A stretch of 64,000 nucleotides of DNA from Roseomonas alba (GCF_019430885.1 NZ_JAHYBZ010000006.1:1-64000); one strand, 5' to 3'; shown: positions 43,178-54,294, counted from the stretch's first letter. Translations and numbers: made by a program. The notes: generated by a model not told the origin, from the sequence alone.

Positions 43178-43291
43178 CCGTTTCGCCTCCCTGTCTGGCG
43201 ATTTGGCGACGACACGTCGGCGGAGGCAAGCGGACTTGCCGGCCCGGCGATCCATTCCCTAGGCTCCCCCATCACCAAGGAGGCTGGGACC

Positions 43292-44839
43292 ATGACAATC
43301 GGACGACGGAGGCTGGGCCAGGGCATCGCGGCGACGGCGGGCGGGCTCGCCCTGCCTGGACTGATCGCCGGGCCCGCCGAGGCGCAGCGCAGCGCCAATA
43401 CGCTCCGCATCGCCTTCCGCGACGCGGTGCCCAACATCGACCCCTATTTCAACAGCCAGCGCACCGGCCTGATCATCGCGCACCAGGCCTTCGACGGGCT
43501 GGTGCATCGCGATCCCGGCACCTTCCGCATCGTGCCCGCGCTCGCGACCGAATGGACCTGGGTCGACGCCAAGACCATCGACTTCACGCTGCGCCAGGGC
43601 GTGAAGTTCCACGACGGCAGCGACTTCACCGCCGATGACGTCGTCTACACCATCACTACGGTGTCGAAGCCCGAGACACGCGTCGCGACCCCGTCCAACT
43701 ACGCCTGGATCGAGGGCTGCGAGAAAACCGGCCCGAACACCGTTCGGCTGACCATGAAGCGCCCGACGCCGGCGGCGCTCGAATACCTCGCCATGGTCAC
43801 GCCGATCTGGCCCAAAGCCTACCGCGAGCGCGTCGGACCCGACGGCTTCTCCCGCATGCCGATCGGCACCGGCCCCTATCGCTTCACGAAGGTCGACGTG
43901 GCGGCCGGCGTCGAATACGAACGCTTCGACGGCTACTACCAGGGTGGCCCCAAGGGCCGGCCGGCCATCCAGAAGCTGACGGCGCGCTTCATCGGCGATG
44001 CCGCGACCGAACTGACCGAACTGCTCGGCCAGCGCGTCGACTGGATCTGGAACATGAACCCGGACCAGATGGCCAATGTGAACCGCCTACCCTTCCTGCA
44101 GGCGACGCAGCAGGAATCCATGCGCGTGGCCTTCCTGAGCCTCGACGCCGCCGGCCGCAGCGGGGCCGACAATCCGATGACGAAGCTGAAGGCGCGCCAA
44201 GCCGTCTGGCATGCCATCGACCGCAACGCCATCGCGACACGCCTGGTCGGCGGCGGGTCCCGCGTGCCGGCCGCGCCCTGCTTCCCCTCCCAGTTCGGCT
44301 GCAACGCCGATGCGGCGGTGAAGTACGACTACGATCCCAACAAGGCGAAGGCGCTGCTGGCCGAGGCCGGCTACCCCAACGGCTTCGAGATCGAGTTCAC
44401 ATCCTACATCCAGCCGCGCCAGTGGTCCGAGGCGGTGCAGAACTACCTCCAGGCCGCCGGCATCCGCGCCCGGCTGAACCTGATGCAGGTCGCCGCGCAG
44501 ATCCAGCGGTCCCAGCGCGGCGAACTCGCCATGCAGATGGGATCCTGGGGATCGTATTCGATCAACGACGTCTCGGCCATCCTGCCGAACTACTTCGCCG
44601 GCAGCGCCGACGACTACGCGCGCGACGAGGAACTGACGGCCCTCGTCAACGCCGGCGGCAACACCGCCGACGAGGCCGCCCGCAAGGCCGCCTATGACGC
44701 CGCGATCAAGCGCGCGACGGAGAACGCGTACTGGCTGCCGCTGTTCACCTACGTCAGCACCTACGCCTTCCAGAAGCAGCTCGAATTCCCGACCTTCGCG
44801 GATGAGCTGCCGCGGTTCTACCTCGCGAAGTGGAAGTGA
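43292..44839 (+). CDS. ABC transporter substrate-binding protein, family 5 (peptide/glutathione type)
   Basis: A 515-residue exported receptor of the DppA/GsiB class. The N-terminus MTIGRRRLGQGIAATAGGLALPG looks like a Tat-type signal, with cleavage near AEAQ. Then come LRIAFRDAVPNIDPY, the family signature FTLRQGVKFHDGSDFTADDV split over the 110-130 region, and YDPNKAKALLAEAGYPNGF. AAGGAGG lies 8 bases before the ATG. The matching permeases and ATPases are encoded convergently downstream (45148-48849), so it is their likely receptor although on the opposite strand. Confidence 0.9.
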   Translation: MTIGRRRLGQGIAATAGGLALPGLIAGPAEAQRSANTLRIAFRDAVPNIDPYFNSQRTGLIIAHQAFDGLVHRDPGTFRIVPALATEWTWVDAKTIDFTLRQGVKFHDGSDFTADDVVYTITTVSKPETRVATPSNYAWIEGCEKTGPNTVRLTMKRPTPAALEYLAMVTPIWPKAYRERVGPDGFSRMPIGTGPYRFTKVDVAAGVEYERFDGYYQGGPKGRPAIQKLTARFIGDAATELTELLGQRVDWIWNMNPDQMANVNRLPFLQATQQESMRVAFLSLDAAGRSGADNPMTKLKARQAVWHAIDRNAIATRLVGGGSRVPAAPCFPSQFGCNADAAVKYDYDPNKAKALLAEAGYPNGFEIEFTSYIQPRQWSEAVQNYLQAAGIRARLNLMQVAAQIQRSQRGELAMQMGSWGSYSINDVSAILPNYFAGSADDYARDEELTALVNAGGNTADEAARKAAYDAAIKRATENAYWLPLFTYVSTYAFQKQLEFPTFADELPRFYLAKWK

Positions 44840-44875
44840 CAGCGGGGCGGCGCTTCTTCCTGCTGCGCTGTGGAA

Positions 44876-45104
44876 CCGAGAGGGGCTTTGCCCCTCTCGG
44901 GCTCACCCCACCAAAGGCCACAGGGCCTTTGGAAACCGTCACCTGGCACCGTGCACCAGCGGCAGGAAGGGCGCCGAAACCCGCTCTTGTGCCCATTTGT
45001 CGCTACAGGGGAGCGGCGTGACCGCTCTGCCCAGCGCCAGGTTCCTGCGTTCCAAGTGCTCCAAGCACTTGGCGGGGTGGTCCGGAGGGGCGGCGCCCCT
45101 CCGG
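44876..45104 (+). repeat. Family-1 structured intergenic element, copy 7
   Basis: The most complete copy, in the 308-bp gap between the convergent binding-protein and ATPase genes. In order: 11-bp CCGAGAGGGGC/GCCCCTCTCGG (44876-44900), CCAAAGGCC-ACAG-GGCCTTTGG (44911-44932), CCTGGCACCGTGCACC, GCGCCGAAACCCGCTCTTGTG, CCAAGTGCT-CCA-AGCACTTGG (45052-45072), and CCGGAGGGGC/GCCCCTCCGG (45082-45104). The third stem has the same shape but different bases from copy 3. Confidence 0.78.
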
Positions 45105-45147
45105 TCTCGGCCCGTGGAAGCACCCAGGACGACCTACGCCCCGACGC

Positions 45148-46094
45148 TCACGCCAGATGGCACTCCACGAGCCCGCGCCCATCCGCGATCACCTTCGGCG
45201 TCTCCGTCGCGCAACGCGGGATCGCCACCGGGCAACGCGGATGGAACCGGCATCCCGGCGGGATGTTCGCCGGGTCCGGCATCACATCACCCAGCCCCAC
45301 ATCCGGCACGCCGAGCCCCGGTTCCGGCGTCAGCACCGAGGCCAGCAGCGCACGCGTATAGGGATGGCGCGGCGCGGCGAACAGCGCCTCGCTCCCCGCG
45401 CGCTCCACGATGCGACCGAGATACATCACCGCGACCTCGCTCGCGATGTGCTCGACGACCGCGAGGTTGTGGCTGATGAACAGATAGGTCAGGCCGAGGT
45501 CCCGCCGCAGCTCCGCCAGCAGGTTCAGGATCTGCGCCTGCACCGACACGTCCAGGGCCGAGGTCGGTTCGTCGCACACCACGATGCGCGGCCGCAGCAC
45601 CAGCGCGCGCGCGATTGCCACGCGCTGCCGCTGCCCGCCCGAAAGCTGGGCCGGAAAGCGCATGCCCTGTTCGCGCGACAGGCCGACGCGCTCCAGCGCC
45701 TCGGCGACGCGCCGGTCGCGTTCGGCGCCGCCAATGTCGCCCTGGGCGATCAACGGCATGGCGACGATGTCGCGGATGCGCCGCTTCGGGTTCAGCGAGG
45801 CGAAGGGGTCCTGGAACACCGGCTGGATCAGCCGCGCCCGCGCGCGCCGGTCCATGCCGGACAGGCGCTGGCCATCGACCAGCACCTCCCCCGCCGTGGG
45901 TTCCAGCAGGCCGAGGATCAGCCGCGCCAGGGTGGACTTGCCGCAGCCGCTCTCGCCCACCACGCCGAGCACGCTGCCCGCCGGCACCTCGAAGGAGACA
46001 TCGCCCACCGCGATCACCTGCTTCGGCGCGGCGAACATGCCCTGGCGCACGCGGAATTCGCGGCGCAGGCCGCGCAGTTCGATCGCCGGCGCGC

Positions 46095-46098
<4 letters not shown>
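45148..46098 (-). CDS. Peptide ABC transporter ATPase (DppF/GsiA-C-like)
   Basis: A 316-residue ATPase: Walker A GESGCGKST, Q-loop FQDPFASLNP, signature LSGGQRQR, Walker B VVCDEPTSALD, and the C-terminal oligopeptide/dipeptide extension with clustered Cys (CRFHPRCP ... C) typical of DppF. It overlaps the preceding ATPase gene by 4 bases. Last gene of a four-gene transporter operon. Confidence 0.9.
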
Positions 46099-47068
<970 letters not shown>

Positions 47069-47072
<4 letters not shown>

Positions 47073-47935
47073 CGCGACAGATCCGTGCCCATCATGTCGC
47101 GCAGCGCATCGCCGAGGAAATTCACCCCGAGCACCAGCACGAACAGCGCCGCGCCAGGGATGACGATCACCCATGCGTCGAAGAACATGTATTCCTTGGC
47201 CTCGCTGATCATCAGCCCCCAGGAGGGCAAGGGCGGCGGTACGCCGAGGCCGAGGAAGGACAGCGCCGCCTCCAGCAGGATCGCCAGCGCCATCTCGAGC
47301 GTCGCGACGACGGCGAGATGCGTCGCGATGTTCGGCAGCACCTCCCGCGACAGCACCCACCAGCGCGACGCGCCGGCGCACCAGGCGGCCGAGACATAGT
47401 CGAGGTTGCGGATCTGCATGGTCGTCGATCGCGCGACCACGGCGAAGCGGTCCCACAGCAGGAAGCCGAGCACCAGCACGACCAGCAGGAAGGATGATCC
47501 GCGCAGGGCGGCGACGGCCAGCGCGACGAGCACGGCCGGGATGGACAGCCGCGTGGTGATGGCGAAGACCACCGCGTCATCCACCTTGCCGCCATAGAAG
47601 CCGCCCAGCACCCCCAGGGTGATGCCAATCAGCCCGGAGGTGATGACGGTCAGCACCCCGATCACCATCGAGATGCGCGTGCCGTAGATCAGCCGCGAGA
47701 AATAGTCGCGCCCGAGCTGATCCGTGCCGAGGAAGTTCCGCGGATCGCCCCCTTCCATGAAGGAGGGCGGCACCAGCCGCCGGTCGAGGTCGATCGCGAA
47801 GGGATCATAGGGCACGATCCAGGGAGCGAGGATCGCGATGATCGCCGCGAAGCCCACGATGGCGACGCCGACCATGAAGCCCCAGTTGCGCAGCAGCCGC
47901 GAGGCGCGGCCGGCGGGAAGCACCGCGCCGCTCAT
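47069..47935 (-). CDS. Peptide ABC transporter permease (DppC-like)
   Basis: A 288-residue inner-membrane permease with about six TM helices, the N-terminal OppC-type helix, NFLGTDQLGRDYFSRLIYG, and the EAA-loop region VSAAWCAGASRWWVLSREVLPN that contacts the ATPase. It overlaps the upstream DppB-like gene by 4 bases. Confidence 0.92.
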
Positions 47936-48849
47936 GCCGACCGCAGCCGCGGATCGAGCACCGCGTTGAACAGGTCCGCGAGCAGCGTCAGCCCGATATA
48001 GATCAGCGCCAGCACCAGCACGACCGCCTGCACCACAGGGAAGTCGTTCTTGGAGATGCTCTCCCAGGCCAGGTAGCCGACGCCGTGCAGGGCGAAGACC
48101 GTCTCGATCACCACCGACCCACCCAGCATGAACCCAAGTTGCACCGCCGCGATCGCGACCACCGGGATCGCCGCGTTGCGGAAGCCGTGCTTCACCAGGA
48201 TGGACAACCGCGTGAGCCCCTTGGCCCGCGCGGTGCGGATGTAGTCCGAGGCCAGCGCCTCGATCATGCCCGACCGCGTCAGCCGCGTCAGCGACGGAAT
48301 GGCGGAAAAGGCCAGCACGACGCCCGGCAGGATGAATCCTTCCCAGGTATCGGCGCCGGAGATCGGCAGCCAGGCCAGTTGCAGCCCGAACACGACCATC
48401 AGCATCAGCCCGAGCCAGAAGGACGGCATGGCCTGCCCGATCATCGCGAATAGCCCGACCAGCCGGTCGACCCAGCTTCCTTCCCGCACCGCGGCCAGGA
48501 TGCCGAGCGGCAGCGACACCACCAGCGCCAGCACCAGCCCCACCAGCCCCAGCGTCACCGTCACCGGCATGCGGGAGGCGATGAGATTCGACACGCGATC
48601 GCGGAAGAAATAGCTCTCGCCGAAATCCCCACGCAGCGCATTGCCCAGCCAGTCGAAGTACTGGACCGTGAGCGGCCGATCCAAGCCATAGACGCGGCGG
48701 ACGGTCTCGACATCCTCCGCCGTGGCGTTCGGCCCGGCGATGGACACGGCGAGATCACCCGACAGGCGGGTCAGCATGAAGGCGAGCGTCAGCACCGTCA
48801 GTGCGACGAGCACCGCGACCGCGAAGCGGCGGAGAAAGAAGCGAAGCAT
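47932..48849 (-). CDS. Peptide ABC transporter permease (DppB-like)
   Basis: A 305-residue permease with about six TM helices: N-terminal LRFFLRRFAVAVLVALTVLT helix, YFFRDRVSNLIASRMPVTVTL, and the EAA loop DYIRTARAKGLTRLSILVKHGFRN. First transporter gene of the operon, 50 bases downstream of the gamma-glutamyltransferase gene on the same strand. In the GsiC/DppB group; ligand not evident. Confidence 0.92.
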   Translation of the reverse strand: MLRFFLRRFAVAVLVALTVLTLAFMLTRLSGDLAVSIAGPNATAEDVETVRRVYGLDRPLTVQYFDWLGNALRGDFGESYFFRDRVSNLIASRMPVTVTLGLVGLVLALVVSLPLGILAAVREGSWVDRLVGLFAMIGQAMPSFWLGLMLMVVFGLQLAWLPISGADTWEGFILPGVVLAFSAIPSLTRLTRSGMIEALASDYIRTARAKGLTRLSILVKHGFRNAAIPVVAIAAVQLGFMLGGSVVIETVFALHGVGYLAWESISKNDFPVVQAVVLVLALIYIGLTLLADLFNAVLDPRLRSA

Positions 48850-48899
48850 CCCGCCGCGAGCCTAGGCGGCCCTTGTGCGCCGCCGCAACCCCTCGCGGA

Positions 48900-50507
48900 T
48901 CAATAGGCTGCCGCCCAGCCGTCCCGGCGCGGGTCGGAGGCGGCCATGCGCACGCCATTGTCGAGCACGCGGATCGCTTCGACGCTACAGGCGCCTTCCA
49001 GGTCGCCGACCACCTTCACCTCATGCCCGCGCTCGCGCAGACCCGCGATGGCGGCCTCGCCGAAGCCGCGCTCGATGGTCAGCACGTCGCCGCCGCCATG
49101 CGGGTAGTTGGATTCCTGTCCGGGCTGGGAGGAGGTCCAGCGCGGCGCTTCCAGCGCCTGCTGCGGGTCGAAGCCGAAGATGGCGCAGGACACCAGCACC
49201 TGGAAATTCACCTGCACCTGGTTGTCGGCCCCCGGCGTGCCGAAGGTCATCCAGGGCTTGCCATCCTTCATCACCATCGGCGCGTTCATGGTGTGGCGCA
49301 CGCGCCGCCCCGGCGCGAGCTCGTTCGCGTGCCCGGCATCGAGATGCCAGTAGGTCATGCGGTTGTTGAACAGGATGCCCGTCCGCGCGCCCGTCACGCC
49401 CGACCCGAAGGCCCCGTTGATCGACTGGATGGCGGAGACCGTGTTGCCCTCCGCATCGACCACGCAGAAATAGGTGGTGTCGGCCTCGGCCATGGCCCGC
49501 ACCGGCAGGGATGCGGCACGCTCGCCGATCGCCTTGGCGTGCGCCGCCGTCCGCGCATCCGACAGCAGCGATGCGAAATCCGGCTGCTCGCGTCCGGCCT
49601 CGGCCTCGCGGTCGAGGAAGGCGCGCTTCTTCGCCTCGATCATCAGATGCAGCAGTTCGGCGCTGCCCCAGCCCATGGCGGCGAGGTCGAAGCCCTCGAC
49701 GATGCGAAGCATCTGCAACAGCGCGAACCCCATGGAAGGCTGCGGGGTCTGCCGCACCTCGAAGCCGCGCCAGGCGATGCCGATCGGCGGGGCCAGCAAC
49801 GGGCGCACCGCGGCGAGGTCGCCCTCGGCCGGCAACGCGCCCATCGTCGCGCAATCGGCGGCGATGTCGCGGGCCAGGGCGCCGCGGTAGAAATCCTCGG
49901 GGCCTGCGGCCGCGAGCCGCTGCAAAGTCGCGGCGAGCGCGGGCTGGGTCACCAACGCACCCACCGCCAGCGGCGCCCCGCCGGGCAGGAATATCGCGGC
50001 ACTGGTCGGATCGGCACCGATGCGCCTGCGGTTCTCCCCGCAGAAATGGCGCAGGGCGTGGGTTGCGGCAAAGCCGTCCCGCGCCGCTTCGACTGCCGGC
50101 CCGAACACCGCGCCCCAGGCCTTCGTGCCATGGGCCGCGTGCAGCGCGGCCAGCCCGGCGACCTTGCCCGGCGTCTGCACCGAGAGCGGCCCGTCGATCG
50201 GGATGCCGCCCTCGGCGCGATATCGCGCCACCGTGGCCGCGGCCGGCGCCTGGCCCGTGCCGGCGAAGGTCTCGGCCTTTCCCGTCTTCGCCGACCAGTG
50301 GTGATAGAAGCCGTCGCCCCCCAGCCCGGACATGTGCGGTTCGACCACGCCGAGGGTCAGCGAGATCGCCACCGCCGCATCCGCCGCCGATCCCCCGGCC
50401 CGCAGGATGTCGAGTCCCGCCGCCGTGGCGACCGGGTGATTGGTCGCGACCGCCCCACGGCGACCCATGATGAGCGGGCGATGCGCCCGGAGTCCTTCGT
50501 AAGCCAA
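48900..50507 (-). CDS. ggt: Gamma-glutamyltransferase family protein
   Basis: A 535-residue Ntn-hydrolase that transfers or hydrolyses gamma-glutamyl groups. The autocatalytic nucleophile is Thr 344 in DTTYFCVVD, followed by GNTVSAIQSING; further family motifs are GGSAADAAVAISL, SGLGGDGF and the C-terminal GGGDVLTIERGFGEAAI. Unlike E. coli Ggt it shows no signal peptide (MAYEGLRAHRPLIMGRRGAV), so it should be cytoplasmic. It lies 50 bases upstream of the dppBCDF-like operon on the same strand, suggesting that imported gamma-glutamyl peptides are its substrates. Confidence 0.88.
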   Translation of the reverse strand: MAYEGLRAHRPLIMGRRGAVATNHPVATAAGLDILRAGGSAADAAVAISLTLGVVEPHMSGLGGDGFYHHWSAKTGKAETFAGTGQAPAAATVARYRAEGGIPIDGPLSVQTPGKVAGLAALHAAHGTKAWGAVFGPAVEAARDGFAATHALRHFCGENRRRIGADPTSAAIFLPGGAPLAVGALVTQPALAATLQRLAAAGPEDFYRGALARDIAADCATMGALPAEGDLAAVRPLLAPPIGIAWRGFEVRQTPQPSMGFALLQMLRIVEGFDLAAMGWGSAELLHLMIEAKKRAFLDREAEAGREQPDFASLLSDARTAAHAKAIGERAASLPVRAMAEADTTYFCVVDAEGNTVSAIQSINGAFGSGVTGARTGILFNNRMTYWHLDAGHANELAPGRRVRHTMNAPMVMKDGKPWMTFGTPGADNQVQVNFQVLVSCAIFGFDPQQALEAPRWTSSQPGQESNYPHGGGDVLTIERGFGEAAIAGLRERGHEVKVVGDLEGACSVEAIRVLDNGVRMAASDPRRDGWAAAY

Positions 50508-50619
50508 GGGTCAACCCCTTCCGTGGCAAAGCGTTACAATGCTGGATCGCGCCGGACGGCACATCCATGTAAACCCATCATGCCGGGCGTTGGGCCGGCG
50601 CCAACCCTGGAAGGCAAGA

Positions 50620-51465
50620 ATGTCCCGCCGGCAGCTTCTTCCGCCCGATCGCACCCAGGCCTTCACCGACTTCCTGGCCCGGCGCCTGTTGCGCGTCCCG
50701 GCACGTCCCGGCCAGCCGGCGGAGCCGCCTCCCGGCGCCCTGCGCATCGCCTCCTACAACCTCCACAAATGCGTCGGCACGGATAACCGTTTCGATCCGG
50801 GCCGGATCGCAACCGTCATCCACGAGTTGGATGCCGACATTCTCGCCCTGCAGGAGGCCGACCGCCGATTCGGCCGGCGCGAGGGCCTGCTCGACATGGC
50901 GGAGCTGCAACGCCACACCGGGCTCGCCATGATGCCCCTCGCCATGGCCCGCGGCGGCCATGGCTGGCACGGCAATGCGCTGCTCGCCCGCAATGCCCGC
51001 ATGATCGAGGCACGCCGCCTGCGCCTGCCCGGTGGCGAGCCCCGCGGCGCGGTGATGGTCGAGCTCGAATTCGCCAGCGGCCGGGTGCGGGTTGTCGCCG
51101 CCCATCTCGGCCTGCTGCGCCGCCATCGCGCGCAGCAGGTCAACGCCCTGCTCGAAAGCATCGCCGAGGCGGACGATACGCCCATCCTTCTGCTCGGCGA
51201 CCTCAACGAATGGCGCCCCGGACCGCGTTCCTCCCTGCGCGCTCTCGAACGCGACTTCGGCCCGGTCGATGCCGGCCCGCCCACCTTCCCCTCACGCCTG
51301 CCGGTGTTCAGCCTCGACCGCATCCTGTGCCGGCCGACCGGGCTGCTGGGCGGCCTTGCCACCCATGAAACGCCGCTGTCGCGCGTCGCCTCGGACCATC
51401 TGCCGCTGACGGCCCATCTCGACCTCGCGGCCGCCCGCCCAGCGGCCCTCGCCGCGGCCGCCTGA
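50620..51465 (+). CDS. Endonuclease/exonuclease/phosphatase family protein
   Basis: A 281-residue EEP-fold metal-dependent phosphodiesterase: RIASYNLHKCVG, ILALQEADRR (metal Glu), VVAAHLGLLRRHRAQQ, LLGDLNEWR and the catalytic SDHLPLTAHLDL. GGAAGG sits just upstream of the ATG at 50620. It is followed 15 bases later by a phospholipase-D-family gene; such EEP-PLD pairs act on membrane phospholipid or DNA, and I favour a lipid role. Confidence 0.85.
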   Translation: MSRRQLLPPDRTQAFTDFLARRLLRVPARPGQPAEPPPGALRIASYNLHKCVGTDNRFDPGRIATVIHELDADILALQEADRRFGRREGLLDMAELQRHTGLAMMPLAMARGGHGWHGNALLARNARMIEARRLRLPGGEPRGAVMVELEFASGRVRVVAAHLGLLRRHRAQQVNALLESIAEADDTPILLLGDLNEWRPGPRSSLRALERDFGPVDAGPPTFPSRLPVFSLDRILCRPTGLLGGLATHETPLSRVASDHLPLTAHLDLAAARPAALAAAA

Positions 51466-51479
51466 GCCGCGCCCGTGCC

Positions 51480-52907
51480 ATGTCGGCCGCAACGCAGGCT
51501 GCCATCGGGACGGGTCCTTCGGCGGCACCGGCCGGCGTCGCGCTGGTCCCGGATGGGCTGACCGCCTTTGCCGCCCGCGTCGCTTCCCTGCGCGCGGCGA
51601 CCGATACGGCCGATCTGCAATACTACGCTTGGCATGGCGACCTGACCGGCACGCTGCTGGCGCGGGAGGTCATCCACGCCGCCGACCGTGGTGTCGCCGT
51701 GCGGCTGCTGCTCGACGACATGTACGCGATCGGCGCGGAACGCGTGCTGGCCGCCATGGATTCCCATCCGCGCATCCAGGTTCGGCTGTTCAACGCCACA
51801 TCCTGGCGCCGCTTCGGCCCGCCAGGCCTGGTGCTGGAGATGCTGTTCGGCGGCTGGCATCTCGACCGCCGCATGCACAACAAGGCCTGGATCGTGGACG
51901 GCGCCTGCGCCATCGCTGGCGGGCGCAACATCGGCGACGAGTATTTCGACGCCTCCGGTCATTTCAACTTCCGCGACCTCGATCTGATCCTGCGCGGTCC
52001 GCCGGTGCAGGCCATGCGCGGCGAGTTCGAGAATTACTGGTCGCACCACCTCGCCCGGCCGCTGCGTCGCATCAGCCGCGCCGCCTATCGCCGCCGTGCG
52101 TTGCGCAAGTTGACGCGGCGGCTCGATGCGGCCTGGTCCTCGCCGGCCGCGCGTCCCTATTTCGAGCGCCTGGCCGAAGCGCCGCTCGTCACGCACCTGC
52201 TCAATGGCGGCGCCGGCAGCCCCTTCCTCGCGGTGCCCAGCGAGGCCATCCGTGTCGTCGCCGATCCGCCGGACAAGGCGAAGGCGGCGATCCCGGCGCT
52301 GCATTGCCTCGCCTCCGCGATCCACGGTGCCCTCCGGGCGGCGCAGCATGAGGCGCTGATCATCTCCCCCTACTTCGTGCCGGGCACGCAAGGGGCGGCG
52401 ATGATCGAGGCGCTGCTCGCGCGTGGCGTGCGCGTGTCCGTCGTGACCAATTCCCTCGCCGCGACGGATGTCGCCGCGGTCCATGGCGGCTATGCGCGCT
52501 ATCGCGACAGGCTGCTCGCCGCCGGCGTGACGCTGCACGAGCTGAAGCCGAGCGGCGAGGAAGGCATGAGCGTCTTCGGATCGCGCGGCGCCAGCCTGCA
52601 CACCAAGGCGCTCGTCATCGACGGCCGGGTCAGCTTCGTCGGGTCCTTCAATCTCGACCAGCGTTCCATCGCGCTGAACACGGAGATGGGCACCTTCGTC
52701 GACGACGCCCGCGTCGCCGCGCAGCTCCGCGCCGAATACGACCGGCTGGTCAGCCCGGGATGCAGCTGGCGCGTCAGCCTGGCCGCCGACGGCGCGCTGC
52801 AATGGACGGATGGCGTGACGACGCTGCGGCGGGAACCCTTCGCCTCGCTCGGGTTGCGGATGCTGGCGCGGGTGCTGCGCTGGCTGCCGATCGAATCGAA
52901 ACTGTGA
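51480..52907 (+). CDS. Phospholipase D-family protein, cardiolipin synthase-like
   Basis: A 475-residue protein with two HKD motifs, His 133/Lys 135/Asp 140 (HNKAWIVD) and His 374/Lys 376/Asp 381 (HTKALVID), each followed by the expected GGRN or GSFN. This is the ClsC-like soluble or peripheral type without the N-terminal TM pair of ClsA. It could transfer phosphatidyl groups to form cardiolipin. It follows the EEP gene by 15 bases, likely an operon. A strong hairpin with a T-run lies 90 bases after its stop. Confidence 0.87.
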   Translation: MSAATQAAIGTGPSAAPAGVALVPDGLTAFAARVASLRAATDTADLQYYAWHGDLTGTLLAREVIHAADRGVAVRLLLDDMYAIGAERVLAAMDSHPRIQVRLFNATSWRRFGPPGLVLEMLFGGWHLDRRMHNKAWIVDGACAIAGGRNIGDEYFDASGHFNFRDLDLILRGPPVQAMRGEFENYWSHHLARPLRRISRAAYRRRALRKLTRRLDAAWSSPAARPYFERLAEAPLVTHLLNGGAGSPFLAVPSEAIRVVADPPDKAKAAIPALHCLASAIHGALRAAQHEALIISPYFVPGTQGAAMIEALLARGVRVSVVTNSLAATDVAAVHGGYARYRDRLLAAGVTLHELKPSGEEGMSVFGSRGASLHTKALVIDGRVSFVGSFNLDQRSIALNTEMGTFVDDARVAAQLRAEYDRLVSPGCSWRVSLAADGALQWTDGVTTLRREPFASLGLRMLARVLRWLPIESKL

Positions 52908-52996
52908 ACCGCCGCTTCCGGGTTGCCAATCAGTCCGCCGCCGCGTAAACGCCCGCGCAGCCGGATTGCCCCGGCCGTAAGCGTTCGACGTCAACC

Positions 52997-53037
52997 AACG
53001 CACTCAACGATCCTCGCGGGTCGGAGTGCGTTTTTTT
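52997..53037 (+). terminator. Rho-independent terminator
   Basis: Stem AACGCACT (52997-53004) with AGTGCGTT (53025-53032), a 20-base loop, and a run of seven T (53031-53037). It lies between the cardiolipin-synthase-like gene and the MFS gene on the same strand and is the only textbook intrinsic terminator I see in the window. Confidence 0.75.
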
Positions 53038-53072
53038 GCGCCCCGCCTCCGAGGATAGCCAGGGATCCCCTC

Positions 53073-54269
53073 ATGGCTTTCCATTCGATGCGAGAGCCGG
53101 CGCCGCGCAACCTCATTCGCCTCGTCGGCATTCTCTTCCTCTCCTACCTCTGCATCGCCATGTCGCTGCCGGTGGTGCCGGTCTTCGTCACGGACCGGCT
53201 CGGCCTCGGCAATGTCGCGGCGGGCCTCGGCGTGGGCATGGTCTTCCTCGCCACGATCGCGAGCCGCGCGCGGGCCGGCGGCATCTCCGACCGCCGCGGG
53301 CCGAAGACGGCACTCGGCCAGGGGCTGCTTCTCTACATCGCCGGCGCGCTGGTCTCGGCCTTGTCGGGCGCGATGCCGGACATGCCCGCCGCGGCCTATG
53401 CGGTGCTGCTGGCCGGGCGCGTGGTGCTCGGCATCGGCGAGAGCCTCGTCACCGTCGGCGTCGTCGCCTGGGCCATCGGCATTGGCGGGCCCGCACGGTC
53501 GGGCGGCGTGCTCGCCCTGATCGGGGCGGCCATGTACGGCGCCTTCGCCGTCGGCGGGCCGGTCGGGCTCGCGCTGCTCGGCAGCGTCGGCTTCGCCGGC
53601 ACGATGCTGGTGGGCGCCATCCTGCCCTGTCTCGGCCTGCTCGCGATCCGCGGCATCCCGGGCATCGAGGCGCATCCGGCGGGACCGCGCACGGCGCTGC
53701 GCCAGGTGCTCGGTGCCATCTGGCCGCACGGGTCCATCGTCTGCCTCCAGGGCATCGGCTTCGCGGCCATCGGTGCCTTCTTCGCCCTGCTCTTCCTCGA
53801 TCGCGGCTGGGCCCATGCAGGGCTCGGGCTGACCGCCTTCGGCGGCGGCTTCGTGGTGGTCCGGCTGCTGCTGGGGCATCTGCCGGACCGGCTCGGCGGG
53901 CTGCGCGTCGCGATGATCTCGCTCGGCGTCGAGGCCGTCGGCCAGGCGCTGATCTGGAGCGCGGGGCATGCGCTGCCGGCGATGGTCGGCGCCTTCATGA
54001 CGGGGCTCGGCTGCTCGCTGGTCTTCCCCTCGATGGGACGCGAGGTCGTGCGCCTGGTCGACCCGCGCCTGCGCGGCACGGCGATGGGCAGCTTCGCGGC
54101 GTTCCAGGACCTGGCCTACGGGCTCACCGGACCGCTTGCGGGATTCCTCGCGGATCGCGCCGGCTATGGCAGCGTGTTCCTGATCGGGGCGGTCGCCGCG
54201 GGAACGGGGCTCGTCGTGGCGGCGCTGCTGCGCGCCCGGGAAAGCCGCCGGGTCGAAGAGCCCCTGTGA
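53073..54269 (+). CDS. MFS transporter, YhhS-like
   Basis: A 398-residue, twelve-TM major facilitator: LIRLVGILFLSYLCIAMSLPVVPVF at TM1, SRARAGGISDRRGPKTALGQG between TM2 and TM3, and FPSMGREVVRLVDPRLRGTAMG in the second half. This pattern resembles the YhhS/YfcJ family of putative drug/sugar efflux carriers. I chose the ATG at 53073 because the frame upstream crosses the terminator. Substrate unknown. Confidence 0.86.
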   Translation: MAFHSMREPAPRNLIRLVGILFLSYLCIAMSLPVVPVFVTDRLGLGNVAAGLGVGMVFLATIASRARAGGISDRRGPKTALGQGLLLYIAGALVSALSGAMPDMPAAAYAVLLAGRVVLGIGESLVTVGVVAWAIGIGGPARSGGVLALIGAAMYGAFAVGGPVGLALLGSVGFAGTMLVGAILPCLGLLAIRGIPGIEAHPAGPRTALRQVLGAIWPHGSIVCLQGIGFAAIGAFFALLFLDRGWAHAGLGLTAFGGGFVVVRLLLGHLPDRLGGLRVAMISLGVEAVGQALIWSAGHALPAMVGAFMTGLGCSLVFPSMGREVVRLVDPRLRGTAMGSFAAFQDLAYGLTGPLAGFLADRAGYGSVFLIGAVAAGTGLVVAALLRARESRRVEEPL

Positions 54270-54294
54270 TGGCCCGGCGATCTCGGCTGTTGCA

